NCBI GenBank assembly: GCA_041725895.1
Contig: JBGRQA010000011.1
Location: forward strand, 100,954 to 164,953
From: JBGRQA01 sp041725895
Lineage (GTDB): Bacteria; Bacteroidota; Bacteroidia; Bacteroidales; Marinifilaceae
Reading direction: 5' to 3'
Length of the DNA: 64,000 bases
Under the pieces are notes generated by a model. The model saw only the letters and a program-made list of their open reading frames with translations. It searched no databases and was not told the DNA's origin. Made by a program: the position numbers and the translations under genes. Positions 44,665 to 53,458 of this stretch are shown in pieces. Numbering within the stretch: the first letter of the stretch is position 1; the number at the start of each line of letters is the position of its first letter.

Positions 44665-45363
44665 ATGAAGACTTTAAGCACTCTGCATCCTGTAAAAAAT
44701 TTTAGCACCAATTTTAAAGGGAGCTCTAGGTTCCATTTTCTAAGCCTATTTCTTTTCCTAGGGCTATACGTAATCGTTGCAATGCTAAATCCGTTTCCAT
44801 TCTCTGTAAGCATTTTGATAGCCCTTTTCGCCATCGCCTGGACATGGATTACCATGGGCAACTTACACCCCATCGGGTTGAAAAAATTTAAAAACACAGG
44901 AAAAACCCTGATACAAACTTTTCTTCTTTTCATTTCCTTAATGTTACTCATGGAATACCTCATTGATCCTGCAATCAATTTCATAACCAACAACAAACCA
45001 GACCTGTCAACTTTCGAATTTATCAAGGGAAATACTCTGGCCTGGCTTCAGTACCTGGGGGTCTCCTGGTTTATTGCAGCTCTCTGTGAAGAGATAGTTT
45101 TTCGGGGCTTTCTTTTATACGTCCTCCACAGGTTATCAGGAGAAAGCAATTGGGGGCAATGGGTGGCCATTCTGATCAGTTCCACATTGTTTGGAGTGGT
45201 CCATTTTTACCAGGGTCTAAGTGGCATTTTTCTCACAGGGATCATCGGATTTGCTTTGGCAGTGATTTACTTCAAAATGAACCGGAACCTATGGGTTTGT
45301 ATCATTTTACACGGACTTATTGATACCACTTCCCTAACTCTACTTTACCTGGGAATAAATTAG
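44665..45363 (+). CDS. CPBP-family intramembrane metalloprotease
   Basis: A 232-residue membrane protein with about six helices and the ABI/CPBP motifs: motif 1 EEIVFRGFLL near residues 145-154, motif 2 FGVVHFYQGLSG near 176-187, and motif 3 IILHGLIDTTSL near 211-222. These supply the Glu-Glu and His residues of an intramembrane protease of the type-II CAAX-processing family. In other bacteria such proteins handle bacteriocin immunity or prenylated substrates; no such substrate is visible here. It follows an AraC regulator gene. Confidence 0.9.
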   Translation: MKTLSTLHPVKNFSTNFKGSSRFHFLSLFLFLGLYVIVAMLNPFPFSVSILIALFAIAWTWITMGNLHPIGLKKFKNTGKTLIQTFLLFISLMLLMEYLIDPAINFITNNKPDLSTFEFIKGNTLAWLQYLGVSWFIAALCEEIVFRGFLLYVLHRLSGESNWGQWVAILISSTLFGVVHFYQGLSGIFLTGIIGFALAVIYFKMNRNLWVCIILHGLIDTTSLTLLYLGIN

Positions 45364-45370
45364 AAAACAA

Positions 45371-45397
45371 AAGCCGCTTGTCTCCTTCAGGCGGCTT
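45371..45397 (+). terminator. Terminator of the CPBP gene
   Basis: AAGCCGC at 45371-45377 pairs with GCGGCTT at 45391-45397. It lies 7 nt after the stop codon; the following T-tract is short. Confidence 0.6.
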
Positions 45398-45645
45398 CTA
45401 CCACATCAATTCGATTAAAACACACTAATACCATATCCGTAACCAGTTAGTTATTTTATTAGCAAAATTCTTTTCCTTAAGTTGCCACTCCCTTCTTCTA
45501 AAGATACAAGATTATTAGCATTTGCAATGCTGTATTTTTCCAACCCAATTCAAAATTGGACTGTCTGTTTTTAATAAAGATTGGTTCTTGTGGACAGCCT
45601 AATCTTTTCTTAAATTTGACCTAAGCAAATAAGATAGAAAAGATT

Positions 45646-47160
45646 ATGATATTGATCCAATTGAATCCGCAAAGCAAGATCCCTTTATTCAAACAGGTAT
45701 TTCTTCAATTAAAAGAGAAGATTGATCAAGAAGTTCTAAAACCGGGAGATCGATTACCCTCTTCACGAAAATTTTCGGAGCAACTGGGAGTTCACCGAAC
45801 AACTGTAAGTAAAGCCTATGAGGAACTGTGGGCACTGGGTTACATCGAGAGTCGGCAGGGCTCCTACTCCACAATTAGAAAACGAACAGAATTAGCCACT
45901 CCACAAAAAGAATCAATACAAAAAACAATCAATTGGACTGAAGTGATCACTTCTAAAAGCAGAACGCTAATTTCTACCCCTAACCTGAACATACAAACCC
46001 CAGCAGAAGGGGAATGTATTGACTTCAGGCCATTATCTCCAGATCCCCGTTTGATGCCAACACAGGACTTCAAACAATGTGTAAACCAAGTACTCCACCG
46101 AGATGGCTCTTCTCTGCTAAGCTATGGAGATACCTTGGGATACGCACCTTTGCGGGAATTTATAGCTCAACGAATGCAACAGCACAGCATATCAGTTTCG
46201 GCTGATGAGATTTTGCTCACCAATGGTGCTCAAAATGCAATTGACATGGTACTACAACTTCTGGTAGAACCAGGCCGAACAATTGCAGTGGAGAGCCCCT
46301 CCTATTCTTCTGCCCTTCCGCTATTCCGCTTTCGGCAAGCCAAAATCAAAGAAATCCCAATGAAAGAAGAGGGAATGGATTTAGAAGCCCTGGAAAGATG
46401 TTTTAAACAGAATCCTCCGGCCCTGGTTTACACCATTCCCAATTTTCAAAATCCAACCGGAATTACAAGTAATCAGGAGCACCGGGAAAAACTATTGGCC
46501 TTGTGCGAAAGATACAGAATTCCTCTTATAGAAGATGGGTTTGAGGAAGAAATGAAATATTTCGGAAAGGTGGTTCTTCCGATTAAATCCATGGATCAAA
46601 AGGGAATTGTACTTTACCTGGGCACCTTCTCCAAAGTACTTTTCCCCGGATTGCGCATTGGATGGATTGCAGCCGACCATGAAGTAATTCATGCCCTTTC
46701 CGAGATTAAGAAAACCTGTGAAATCTCGGGCAATACACTAAAACACGCAGCCATGCATCAATTCTGCCAATCGGGACGATATGAACTACACATCCGTCGC
46801 ATCCACCGGGTCTATCGCAAACGAATGGAAACAGCGATTCGAACTCTGCGAAATCACCTGCCAATGGAGAACATTCTCTTTACGAAACACAACGGAGGCT
46901 ACACCCTTTGGCTCGAATGTCTCCAGTTCCAGAATTCCGAAAAGGAAATTGTAGAGACCATGCTGCAAGAAGGAGTTGCCGTTACTGCAGGCAGCTTATT
47001 CTACCCTTTACCATCTAAAAAGAAGTGCTTTCGAATTTCCATTGCCAATCGAAATGAAGAAGAAATTGAGAAGGGCATTCAAAAAATCGGAAACGCTCTG
47101 AATAAATTAAAAGCAAATGCAAAACCCACCCAAAAAGAAAACGAATTCGGGAGAACTTAA
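45646..47160 (+). CDS. MocR/PdxR-type transcriptional regulator
   Basis: A 504-residue regulator made of a GntR-type winged helix (about 12-80, with LPSSRKFSEQLGVHRTTVSKAYEEL) and a type-I aminotransferase-like domain (about 115-490) that binds pyridoxal phosphate. The PLP lysine is in GTFSKVLFPGLRIGWI (near residue 329). The NPTG motif (FQNPTGITSNQEH) is intact. Members such as PdxR activate vitamin B6 synthesis; others control GABA or unrelated genes. A GNAT acetyltransferase gene follows 214 bp downstream. No operator was recognised. Confidence 0.92.
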   Translation: MILIQLNPQSKIPLFKQVFLQLKEKIDQEVLKPGDRLPSSRKFSEQLGVHRTTVSKAYEELWALGYIESRQGSYSTIRKRTELATPQKESIQKTINWTEVITSKSRTLISTPNLNIQTPAEGECIDFRPLSPDPRLMPTQDFKQCVNQVLHRDGSSLLSYGDTLGYAPLREFIAQRMQQHSISVSADEILLTNGAQNAIDMVLQLLVEPGRTIAVESPSYSSALPLFRFRQAKIKEIPMKEEGMDLEALERCFKQNPPALVYTIPNFQNPTGITSNQEHREKLLALCERYRIPLIEDGFEEEMKYFGKVVLPIKSMDQKGIVLYLGTFSKVLFPGLRIGWIAADHEVIHALSEIKKTCEISGNTLKHAAMHQFCQSGRYELHIRRIHRVYRKRMETAIRTLRNHLPMENILFTKHNGGYTLWLECLQFQNSEKEIVETMLQEGVAVTAGSLFYPLPSKKKCFRISIANRNEEEIEKGIQKIGNALNKLKANAKPTQKENEFGRT

Positions 47161-47374
47161 GCCCATTTATGCCATCTCGAAACACAAAAAAGAAAATAGA
47201 TTTAGAAGTCAAGTTGAGAATTGGTTTTTAAAACAATTAAAGAACATCACCTTCTCCTGTCGCTATTAAAAAAACATGAATTTAAATTTACGATTCTCAC
47301 AATTAGACTGGAGAAAATTTCAATCGGCAAATTAATAGTAACTAGTTATTAACAACCCAAAATAAAAAACGACT

Positions 47375-48205
47375 ATGATACAATTAGATACTTCCGAATA
47401 CGATAAATTAAATAAACTATTAAGCAAAGTAACTATCAATAATTTATTTGCCAGGGCAGTAATAGAAAAACGAGTTTCCGGATCTGTTTATGTGGACAAT
47501 AAAAATAATCCAAAATCTTGTTACGTCGTGCATCCCTATGGTATGTCTTTACTCTTCGGAGTAAACCACAACAATAAATTCAATACAGCATTCGTGAATT
47601 ACGTTAAAAACAAAGATGGAAATCGCACTAAAGACAATTGGATGCAAACTTATCCTGCAGAATGGGATAAAACCTTAAAAACTCTTTTCAAACAACACAA
47701 ACTCATCTCCAACGACCAATTACCCAAGCTGAATCAAGATAAAGTTGAAGTTTATAAAAGAGTGAATTTTAAATTTAATTTAGAAAAATATCTTCATTTT
47801 CGAGAAACGATACAACCTGAAAATTTCGTAATAAAGCAATCCGAAAAAGGGATATACACAAAAATGAAAGGCAGCGTTGTTCCTTCCTATTTTTGGGATA
47901 ACGAAAATGACTTTTTTCAGAATGGAATAGCCTTTAGTTTATACGTTGAAGAAAAATTGGCAACGACTGCATTTTCTGCCTTTGTACACGACAGCAAACT
48001 GGAATTGGGGATAGAAACAATAGAAGACTTTCGGGGAAAAGGATATGCACAATTAGTCTGTTCCTGCTTAATTGATTATTGTTTAGCCAACAACTACAAA
48101 CCAATATGGGCCTGTAATTCAAGTAATACTGGCTCCTATAAATTAGCCCAAAAACTGGGTTTTGAACATCATCAAACTATCCCTTACTATAAACTAAACA
48201 GATGA
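47375..48205 (+). CDS. GNAT-family acetyltransferase with N-terminal domain
   Basis: A 276-residue protein. Residues 1-130 form a domain of mixed helices and strands not obviously related to acetyltransferases. Residues about 150-276 are a GNAT domain of the GNAT_acetyltran type, with the acetyl-CoA loop FRGKGYAQLVCSCLIDYC (about 215-232) and a terminal pattern SYKLAQKLGFEHHQTIPYYKL. The substrate is unknown. It lies downstream of a MocR-type regulator gene on the same strand, with a 214-bp gap, so regulation by it is possible. Confidence 0.85.
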   Translation: MIQLDTSEYDKLNKLLSKVTINNLFARAVIEKRVSGSVYVDNKNNPKSCYVVHPYGMSLLFGVNHNNKFNTAFVNYVKNKDGNRTKDNWMQTYPAEWDKTLKTLFKQHKLISNDQLPKLNQDKVEVYKRVNFKFNLEKYLHFRETIQPENFVIKQSEKGIYTKMKGSVVPSYFWDNENDFFQNGIAFSLYVEEKLATTAFSAFVHDSKLELGIETIEDFRGKGYAQLVCSCLIDYCLANNYKPIWACNSSNTGSYKLAQKLGFEHHQTIPYYKLNR

Positions 48206-48249
48206 TCAAAAATAAAATTTATCAATCGTATCTTTCTCCAGTAATTCAA

Positions 48250-48279
48250 ATCCCTATCGGTCAATTTACCGGTAGGGAT
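48250..48279. terminator. Hairpin between convergent GNAT genes
   Basis: ATCCCTATCGGT at 48250-48261 pairs with ACCGGTAGGGAT at 48268-48279 with one mismatch. There is no long T-run, but its position between two converging stops fits a bidirectional terminator. Confidence 0.5.
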
Positions 48280-48283
48280 CGAG

Positions 48284-48808
48284 TTATTCCCCAAATTCTT
48301 TATACATGATCCAATTTTCATATTGGTTCTCTCCCATTGAAAAGTATGTCTTTCCAACACATTTGTAGTCCTGCCGCTCATAGAAAGCAATGGCCCTGAC
48401 ATTTTCATGGAAAACGGTCAACCACAAACCGGCACATCCCGCTTCCCGGACCAATCTCTCCATTTCGGACAACAATTGGAAACCAACTCCCTGCCCATGA
48501 AAATGTTCTGAGACGTAGAGTACGGTCAATTCAGGAGCATTCCCATCGCAATTTGAATTGTAACTTTTCCAGTCCAACTCTACACAAGCCAGCAAGTGAG
48601 CCTCCTGTTCTGCTAACAGGGTTATTTTATCCTTATCCATCAACATCTTTCGCATTTTCTCCCTGGTAAATTCCTCCGAGAGGTATTCCGAAAACTCACT
48701 ACGAATGCCTTCGGTAGCATAGGTATGCAACCATACCTGAGTTTTGAGCATGCATAGATTCAGGCTATCGCCTTCTTCCGCCTGGCGGATTCGAATTGAT
48801 TTATTCAT
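48284..48808 (-). CDS. GNAT-family N-acetyltransferase
   Basis: A 174-residue acetyltransferase with a single GNAT domain. The acetyl-CoA binding loop is FHGQGVGFQLLSEME (about 108-122), and the strand before it (APELTVLYVSEHF) is typical. The C-terminus (AIAFYERQDYKCVGKTYFSMG) closes the fold. It belongs to the broad RimI/spermidine-like group; its substrate cannot be told. It converges with the other GNAT gene across a hairpin. Confidence 0.92.
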   Translation of the reverse strand: MNKSIRIRQAEEGDSLNLCMLKTQVWLHTYATEGIRSEFSEYLSEEFTREKMRKMLMDKDKITLLAEQEAHLLACVELDWKSYNSNCDGNAPELTVLYVSEHFHGQGVGFQLLSEMERLVREAGCAGLWLTVFHENVRAIAFYERQDYKCVGKTYFSMGENQYENWIMYKEFGE

Positions 48809-48977
48809 TTAACAAATCTTTTGGAGAGATAAAAATCCATCATTTATAAAACCTTAATTACAAACATAACAAAATAATACGGTCCACACAGCCCTTTGCC
48901 CGAAATCGCATCACATGAATATATACGTTTTTTCCTATCTTCGCATTACTCATAATAATAAAAACATACTGCATACG

Positions 48978-49715
48978 ATGAAGCAAAAACTAGAGACCGC
49001 CCTACTTTTATTCCTGTTTCTTACTGTAACTTTACAATTAAAGGCACAGTTCAACTATCTTCCAGTAAAAAAAGGAAACGAACAAATTGTAAAGCACAAA
49101 TACTACTCCCTATCCTACAATGAAAACTGGGAACAAGCCAGTTGGGTAGCTTACGAATTAAATCCTCAAACCATTTCAGGCACCACTAAACGAAGTAACA
49201 ATTTTCGAACCGATCCTATGGTGAGTTCCCGTTCGGCAAGTCTGAAAGATTACAGCAAATCGGGATACGACCGGGGGCATCTTCTACCTGCTGCCAGTAT
49301 GAAATTCTCAAAGGAGGCCATGTCCGAAACTTTCTATATGAGCAACATGAGTCCTCAAAAGCCCTATTTCAACCGGGGAATCTGGAAAAAACTGGAAGCC
49401 CAGGTACGAAGCTGGGTCAACCGTTACGGAAAACTTTATGTGGTAACAGGACCTATAATTAAACAAACAGAACAAAAGATTGGTCCCAACAAGGTAATCG
49501 TTCCCCAAGCCTACTACAAGGTAATTTGGAATCCGAAGCAAAAAAAGGGAATTGCATTTCTCCTAAAGAATGAAAAATCATCGGAACCCCTATCTCATTT
49601 TGCCGTAAGTATAGACAAAGTAGAGCAAGAAACAGGCATCGATTTCTTCCCGGCCTTGCCGGATCCTCTGGAAGAGGAGATCGAAAAACAATATCAGAAG
49701 GCTGCCTGGTTTTAA
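48978..49715 (+). CDS. DNA/RNA non-specific endonuclease, exported
   Basis: A 245-residue secreted nuclease of the beta-beta-alpha-metal (NUC1/EndA) family. The active-site motif is DRGHLLPAA with the general-base histidine at H101, and the metal-binding asparagine is N132 in the segment YFNRGIWKKLE. A signal peptide (MKQKLETALLLFLFLTVTLQLKAQ) sits at the start at 48978; the longer frame from 48915 is unlikely because a probable -7 element (TATCTTCG near 48943) lies inside it. It should degrade nucleic acids in the periplasm or outside, for nutrition. Confidence 0.92.
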   Translation: MKQKLETALLLFLFLTVTLQLKAQFNYLPVKKGNEQIVKHKYYSLSYNENWEQASWVAYELNPQTISGTTKRSNNFRTDPMVSSRSASLKDYSKSGYDRGHLLPAASMKFSKEAMSETFYMSNMSPQKPYFNRGIWKKLEAQVRSWVNRYGKLYVVTGPIIKQTEQKIGPNKVIVPQAYYKVIWNPKQKKGIAFLLKNEKSSEPLSHFAVSIDKVEQETGIDFFPALPDPLEEEIEKQYQKAAWF

Positions 49716-49802
49716 GCTATAAATTTTTCCCGGGGGTAATTTTCTAACGGAAAAGCTTTTATCAAAAAAAAGTTGAAAACATTAAAAAAAGCACTTGTAA
49801 TA

Positions 49803-49835
49803 TTTGCATAAAACCTCGGGAAAGCCTTATATTTG
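49803..49835 (+). promoter_or_regulatory. Bacteroidota-type promoter of tRNA-Arg
   Basis: TTTG at 49803-49806 and TATATTTG at 49828-49835 are separated by 21 bp, matching the TTTG / TAnnTTTG consensus. They lie just upstream of the tRNA (starts 49857). Confidence 0.75.
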
Positions 49836-49856
49836 CAGCGTCTTTGAGAGACAGAC

Positions 49857-49930
49857 GGACGCGTAGCATAACTGGATAGTGCACCTCGTTACGGCCGAGG
49901 AGGTTGGGGGTTCGAATCCCTCCGTGTTCA
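49857..49930 (+). tRNA. tRNA-Arg (anticodon ACG)
   Basis: A complete cloverleaf is readable: acceptor GGACGCG/CGTGTTC with two G-U pairs, D arm GCAT/GTGC, anticodon stem CCTCG/CGAGG around loop TTACGGC (anticodon ACG at 49891-49893), variable AGGTT, T arm GGGGG/CCCTC with TTCGAAT. No CCA is encoded. A good promoter lies upstream and a terminator downstream. Confidence 0.95.
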
Positions 49931-49933
49931 CCG

Positions 49934-49968
49934 AAAGAGCTTCGACATTGAGTTGGAGCTCTTTTTTT
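49934..49968 (+). terminator. Terminator of tRNA-Arg
   Basis: AAAGAGCT at 49934-49941 pairs with AGCTCTTT at 49957-49964, followed by further T residues. Confidence 0.85.
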
Positions 49969-50292
49969 ATATATTAAATTGAAAACCTTATAGAATTCGT
50001 AATATATCCTCTCCTAAACATGAGGAGTAATCTCTTCGTATCCACAAAAAGCTTAAACCCATCCCGTATAAATATTCATGACATATAAAATGCGGAATAA
50101 TCCATTAATATTCGGTTATAAACACAGCAGATAATTATTAACATCTCAAAGGAAAAACTCTAGAAACTGGCAGAAATGAGTTTCACTCTATCATTTTAGA
50201 AAACTATTTTCTTACTCTTTTTATAAAGAAAATTGCGATTATTAAATCAACCATTTTCCAAATTTACCTATCTTACTATTCACAAAAGCCCA
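49969..50292. other. AT-rich gap between tRNA and NRPS cluster
   Basis: No gene, repeat or strong signal is seen in this AT-rich stretch. It is the left boundary of the NRPS cluster. Confidence 0.55.
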
Positions 50293-50337
50293 CAAAAAAA
50301 CCAGCTTTTTCCTACTAAACATATAGGAAAAAGCTGG
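50293..50337 (-). terminator. Terminator of the NRPS cluster
   Basis: A perfect 14-bp stem (CCAGCTTTTTCCTA at 50301-50314 and its complement at 50324-50337) with a 9-nt loop, followed on the minus strand by seven T residues (50293-50299). It lies 37 nt after the phosphopantetheinyl transferase stop codon and closes the minus-strand cluster. Confidence 0.92.
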
Positions 50338-50374
50338 CTTTAATAAATATATTATTATCAGAAAACTACTATTC

Positions 50375-51082
50375 TCAAGCTGAAGTAGGAATAAAAGTAT
50401 CCACTAAATCATTAAACGTATATATAACAGGAGATTCCGGTAAATTGGGACACATGCAACAAACGGCCATTTTATAGCCATCTTCAATACCATATTCCTT
50501 AAAATTGATATTCTCTTCTATTTTATCATTGATCTCTATATGAATTTTGGTATCACTCAAAAATCTCATCGAGAAACTATTCAAAGGATGCGATAATCCT
50601 TTCCCCAAAAATTTGATATAACTCTCTTTTAAAGACCATAGAGTAAAGAAAAAATCATAAGGTTTATCACTTGACAATACATCTGCATACTCCTTATCTG
50701 AAAAAAAATTTTTAGAAATATCTAGATCTATTTTCGAAATTTGCTCGATATCAATTCCAACAGGTTTTTTCCCAACAGCACACACTACCCATTCTCCGGA
50801 ATGAGATACATTAAAATGAAAATCATCCAAAAACTCACAGTATGGTTTACCATAATCATTGGTCGAAAAATAGATCTCATCATTAGACAACCTGCATGTA
50901 TCCAACAATATCTTCCGTACTAATAAATCTGCAAACAATCCTCGTTGTAAATCCTCAGGAAAAACATACTTTAAAAGACGATCACGCTTGCTCTCATCCA
51001 CAAAATCCAAAAGAGCATTACGAGTAGTTTCCTCCAGGCCTCCTGGGATTTTTAATCCAAAAACTTTCATTCTATTGCCCAA
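50375..51082 (-). CDS. 4'-phosphopantetheinyl transferase, Sfp type
   Basis: Transfers the phosphopantetheine arm from coenzyme A to the carrier-protein serine of the NRPS. The 235-residue length and motifs are those of Sfp/Gsp-type enzymes: PVGIDIEQISKID (about 115-127, metal-binding Asp-Glu) and FFTLWSLKESYIKFLGKG (about 155-172, W-x-x-K-E). It is the last gene of the cluster, starting 6 nt after the thioesterase stop, hence co-transcribed. Confidence 0.94.
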   Translation of the reverse strand: MGNRMKVFGLKIPGGLEETTRNALLDFVDESKRDRLLKYVFPEDLQRGLFADLLVRKILLDTCRLSNDEIYFSTNDYGKPYCEFLDDFHFNVSHSGEWVVCAVGKKPVGIDIEQISKIDLDISKNFFSDKEYADVLSSDKPYDFFFTLWSLKESYIKFLGKGLSHPLNSFSMRFLSDTKIHIEINDKIEENINFKEYGIEDGYKMAVCCMCPNLPESPVIYTFNDLVDTFIPTSA

Positions 51083-51088
51083 CTAAAT

Positions 51089-51811
51089 TTAATAGGAATT
51101 AATTGAGTTGGAAAAATATTGAAGGGTATAATTAATACGCCCTACAATTTCTTCAACATTTTCGTTAATAAAAAAATGCCCCCCATTAAAATAATAAATA
51201 GAACAATTTTGGGTGGTATAGTTCTTCCAACTATCAATTTGTTCGGCTGTCAATTCCTCTTCCTTACCTAGAAAAACAGAAATATCACAAGGCAGGGGAT
51301 TTATTTCTTTCCCAATCACATCCCTTGCTGCAAGCTTAAAGTCATTTTTAAGCAAAGGTAAGAACACCTCCAACAACTCAGGATGTTCAAAAAACTCTTT
51401 GGGAGTTCCTCCAAGTTTAAGGATCTCCTGCTTAAATTCATCATCCGGCAGTTTGTGATATTCCTTTTCATTCTTGCCTAAAACATAAGGCGCTCCTCTT
51501 CCTGAGAAAAAAATATGCTCAGGACCAGGAAACCCCATTCCTAATATTTGCTGTGCTAACTCATAAGCGATTTTAGCACCCATGCTATGCCCGAAAAAGG
51601 CATAATTCTCCCCCTTTTTTATCTCATCAACAATTAAAGAAAAGACATCTTCAATTACTTCATTGAAATCACTATAATGATCTTCATGAATTCTTTTTCC
51701 CCGACCTGCAAGTTCTATAGCCTTAATTTCAATATCTGTATCAACATAGGATTTCCATCTGTTAAAAATTGCAGAAGAACCTCCCGCATAAGGAAAACAA
51801 AATAATTTCAT
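51089..51811 (-). CDS. Type II thioesterase
   Basis: A 240-residue stand-alone alpha/beta hydrolase of the NRPS-linked type II group. It starts MKLFCFPYAGGSS as usual, has the nucleophile serine in FFGHSMGAKIAYELA (about 76-90), and a late catalytic histidine in FNGGHFFINEN (about 213-223). Such enzymes clear wrongly loaded carrier proteins. It sits between the metallo-beta-lactamase-like pseudogene (3 nt) and the phosphopantetheinyl transferase gene (6 nt). Confidence 0.93.
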   Translation of the reverse strand: MKLFCFPYAGGSSAIFNRWKSYVDTDIEIKAIELAGRGKRIHEDHYSDFNEVIEDVFSLIVDEIKKGENYAFFGHSMGAKIAYELAQQILGMGFPGPEHIFFSGRGAPYVLGKNEKEYHKLPDDEFKQEILKLGGTPKEFFEHPELLEVFLPLLKNDFKLAARDVIGKEINPLPCDISVFLGKEEELTAEQIDSWKNYTTQNCSIYYFNGGHFFINENVEEIVGRINYTLQYFSNSINSY

Positions 51812-51814
51812 AAT

Positions 51815-52504
51815 TTACAGTAAACTTTCAGATTGAATATCAATAATTGTAAACTCCCCGGAGTTTATTATTTCTACTTGGCAGAAATGCCTGCCCATTT
51901 CTTTAAAACATTCCGGATTCGTATTAAGAGCAGGGATGGCATCGAAATGACAAGGTATAACAAATTAAGGCCGCACTTTTTCTGTTGCCCAAACAGCCTC
52001 TTTTACACCAATCATATAATTCGAACAAATTGGCAAAAACATAACATCAATTTCATACAATCGAGACAAATACTCCATGTCGCTATAAAAAGCAGTATCT
52101 CCAGTATGATAGAATGTAACCCCTGGGCCATCTACTACAAACCCACAGAGTACAGCAATCTTCGAGGTATGAATTGCCTAGGCAAAATAAATTTTTACAG
52201 CATCGATTTGTATCTCACCCCCAATATTTCCTCCTGAGAAGTTACATCCCCTTTCACCTGCCAACAAGGCCAATTCAAAAACAGCAATAAAAGTCGCATT
52301 GGTATTTTTACAAATACGAACAGCATCTTCAAATCCGTATTCAGCATGGTCATGGGTTACCAGAACAAAATCCGCCTGCTCAATTTCTTTGTAACTCTCA
52401 TAGGGACTGGCAGGATTCCCAGAAATCCACGGATCAACCAGAAATGTATGCTGATTTGTTTCAATTTGAAATCCCGCATGCCCTAGGGATGTTATCTTAA
52501 CCAT
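51815..52504 (-). pseudogene. MBL-fold hydrolase gene with two in-frame nonsense codons
   Basis: Read without a frameshift, the 230 codons encode a UlaG/UPF0173-like metallo-beta-lactamase-fold protein: GHAGFQIE near residue 10, LVDPWIS near 23, THDHAEYGF near 50, then HTGDTAFYSDMEYL, LPICSNYMIGVKEAV and IPCHFDAIP toward the end. Codon 109 is TAG (52178-52180) and codon 180 is TAA (51965-51967). Homology continues smoothly across both, so they are nonsense substitutions, each one step from a glutamine codon (CAG, CAA). The metal motif usually reads THxHxDH; here the last two residues are Glu-Tyr. Decay is the simplest explanation. Spacing to the thioesterase gene (3 nt) shows it was once part of the operon. 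Confidence 0.85.
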
Positions 52505-52597
52505 AAGTTATTAAATAGAAGTGGTTAACCCAGGCAAAGCGAATTAACCACTCTAGTTTCCAAAGAAATAATGATTCACATTTTTCATCTATCCTTA

Positions 52598-53044
52598 TTA
52601 AACTCTAGCCTTGGGAGGATTGACATACTCCGGTTTCATATTTCCATCATCGTCATATGGCCATTCGTAATTGTACTCAGGATATTCACCTTCATCATTA
52701 ATTCCAGGTTTATATTCATTAACCCAAGCTTCTTCCTTTACTTTTCTCTCCTCTTCGGTTAAACCTGGAAGTAATTCATAACATAACATTTGAATCCAAG
52801 GCCCTTGCATAAATTTCTTCATCCCTTCGCTTTCGGGATTCTCAAAAACATCTCGAACAGTTCTTCTTAAGTTATCTGTCGAAATTATATATCGAGGATG
52901 AATAGGAGTTTCGTGAATAATACCAAACATACCAAAAACGGCAGGTTCTTCCGGAAGCTCATCTAGATTATCCTTTTTATCCAGGTTATAATCCCTATGA
53001 TAAACCTCTTGCTGGACAACCTTTTCATTAAAAATAGGATTCAT
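52598..53044 (-). CDS. Unknown protein of the NRPS cluster (148 residues)
   Basis: A 148-residue acidic soluble protein that I do not recognise. It has aromatic-rich segments (FGMFGIIHETPIHPRYIIS near 36-54, GPWIQMLCYELLPG near 81-94) and an acidic, Tyr/Pro-rich tail (EYPEYNYEWPYDDDGN). No signal peptide, membrane segment or catalytic motif is visible. It lies between two other small genes on the same strand with short gaps (29 and 93 nt), so it belongs to the NRPS operon. It might be a tailoring or binding protein; that is speculation. Confidence 0.7.
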   Translation of the reverse strand: MNPIFNEKVVQQEVYHRDYNLDKKDNLDELPEEPAVFGMFGIIHETPIHPRYIISTDNLRRTVRDVFENPESEGMKKFMQGPWIQMLCYELLPGLTEEERKVKEEAWVNEYKPGINDEGEYPEYNYEWPYDDDGNMKPEYVNPPKARV

Positions 53045-53073
53045 AGAAAGACATTTACTAAATTAATAATGTT

Positions 53074-53436
53074 TTACTTATCACTTTGTGCCATCATTAC
53101 TTTATAATCCTCGTCGGTAACAGGTTCTAAATACCCCTTACCTTCACAGGTTTTCAGATCCACTTCTGCAATACATTTTACTTTGTCATAATTCAAAGTT
53201 AAGCCGCCAACTAAATAAACTTTTCCTGTGGCATTCTCAAAATCGGCTTCCTGAAACTTGCAATATCTACGATCCAACTGTACTCCTAACTCCGTTCCTG
53301 TTTTTTTAAACATAACATGAACATAATCTCTATCGATACACTCTTTTAATGCATCTGCGGTTTTTTCAGGACGAGCACATTCTACATCATGTTCTTTTGT
53401 CAATCTCGCCACTAATTCATTAAGTTCCTTTTCCAT
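53074..53436 (-). CDS. Unknown protein of the NRPS cluster (120 residues)
   Basis: A 120-residue protein from the ATG at 53436 (the frame is open to 53523 but the earlier part overlaps the upstream gene). The first part is helical (MEKELNELVARLTKEHDVE). The rest has a beta-rich pattern (YVHVMFKKTGTELGVQLD, GKVYLVGGLTLNYDKVKCIAEVDL) with three cysteines. I do not recognise it. The strand order and size would fit a small lipocalin- or cystatin-like binding fold, but this is only an impression. It is 22 nt after the upstream gene. Confidence 0.68.
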   Translation of the reverse strand: MEKELNELVARLTKEHDVECARPEKTADALKECIDRDYVHVMFKKTGTELGVQLDRRYCKFQEADFENATGKVYLVGGLTLNYDKVKCIAEVDLKTCEGKGYLEPVTDEDYKVMMAQSDK

Positions 53437-53458
53437 TATTATGCTTTTTATAGTTTGA

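Noticed and set aside
51815..52504. Stop-codon recoding (TAG and TAA read as sense)
   Set aside because: Two different stop codons in one gene, a degraded metal-binding motif and normal stop usage in all neighbours favour a pseudogene.
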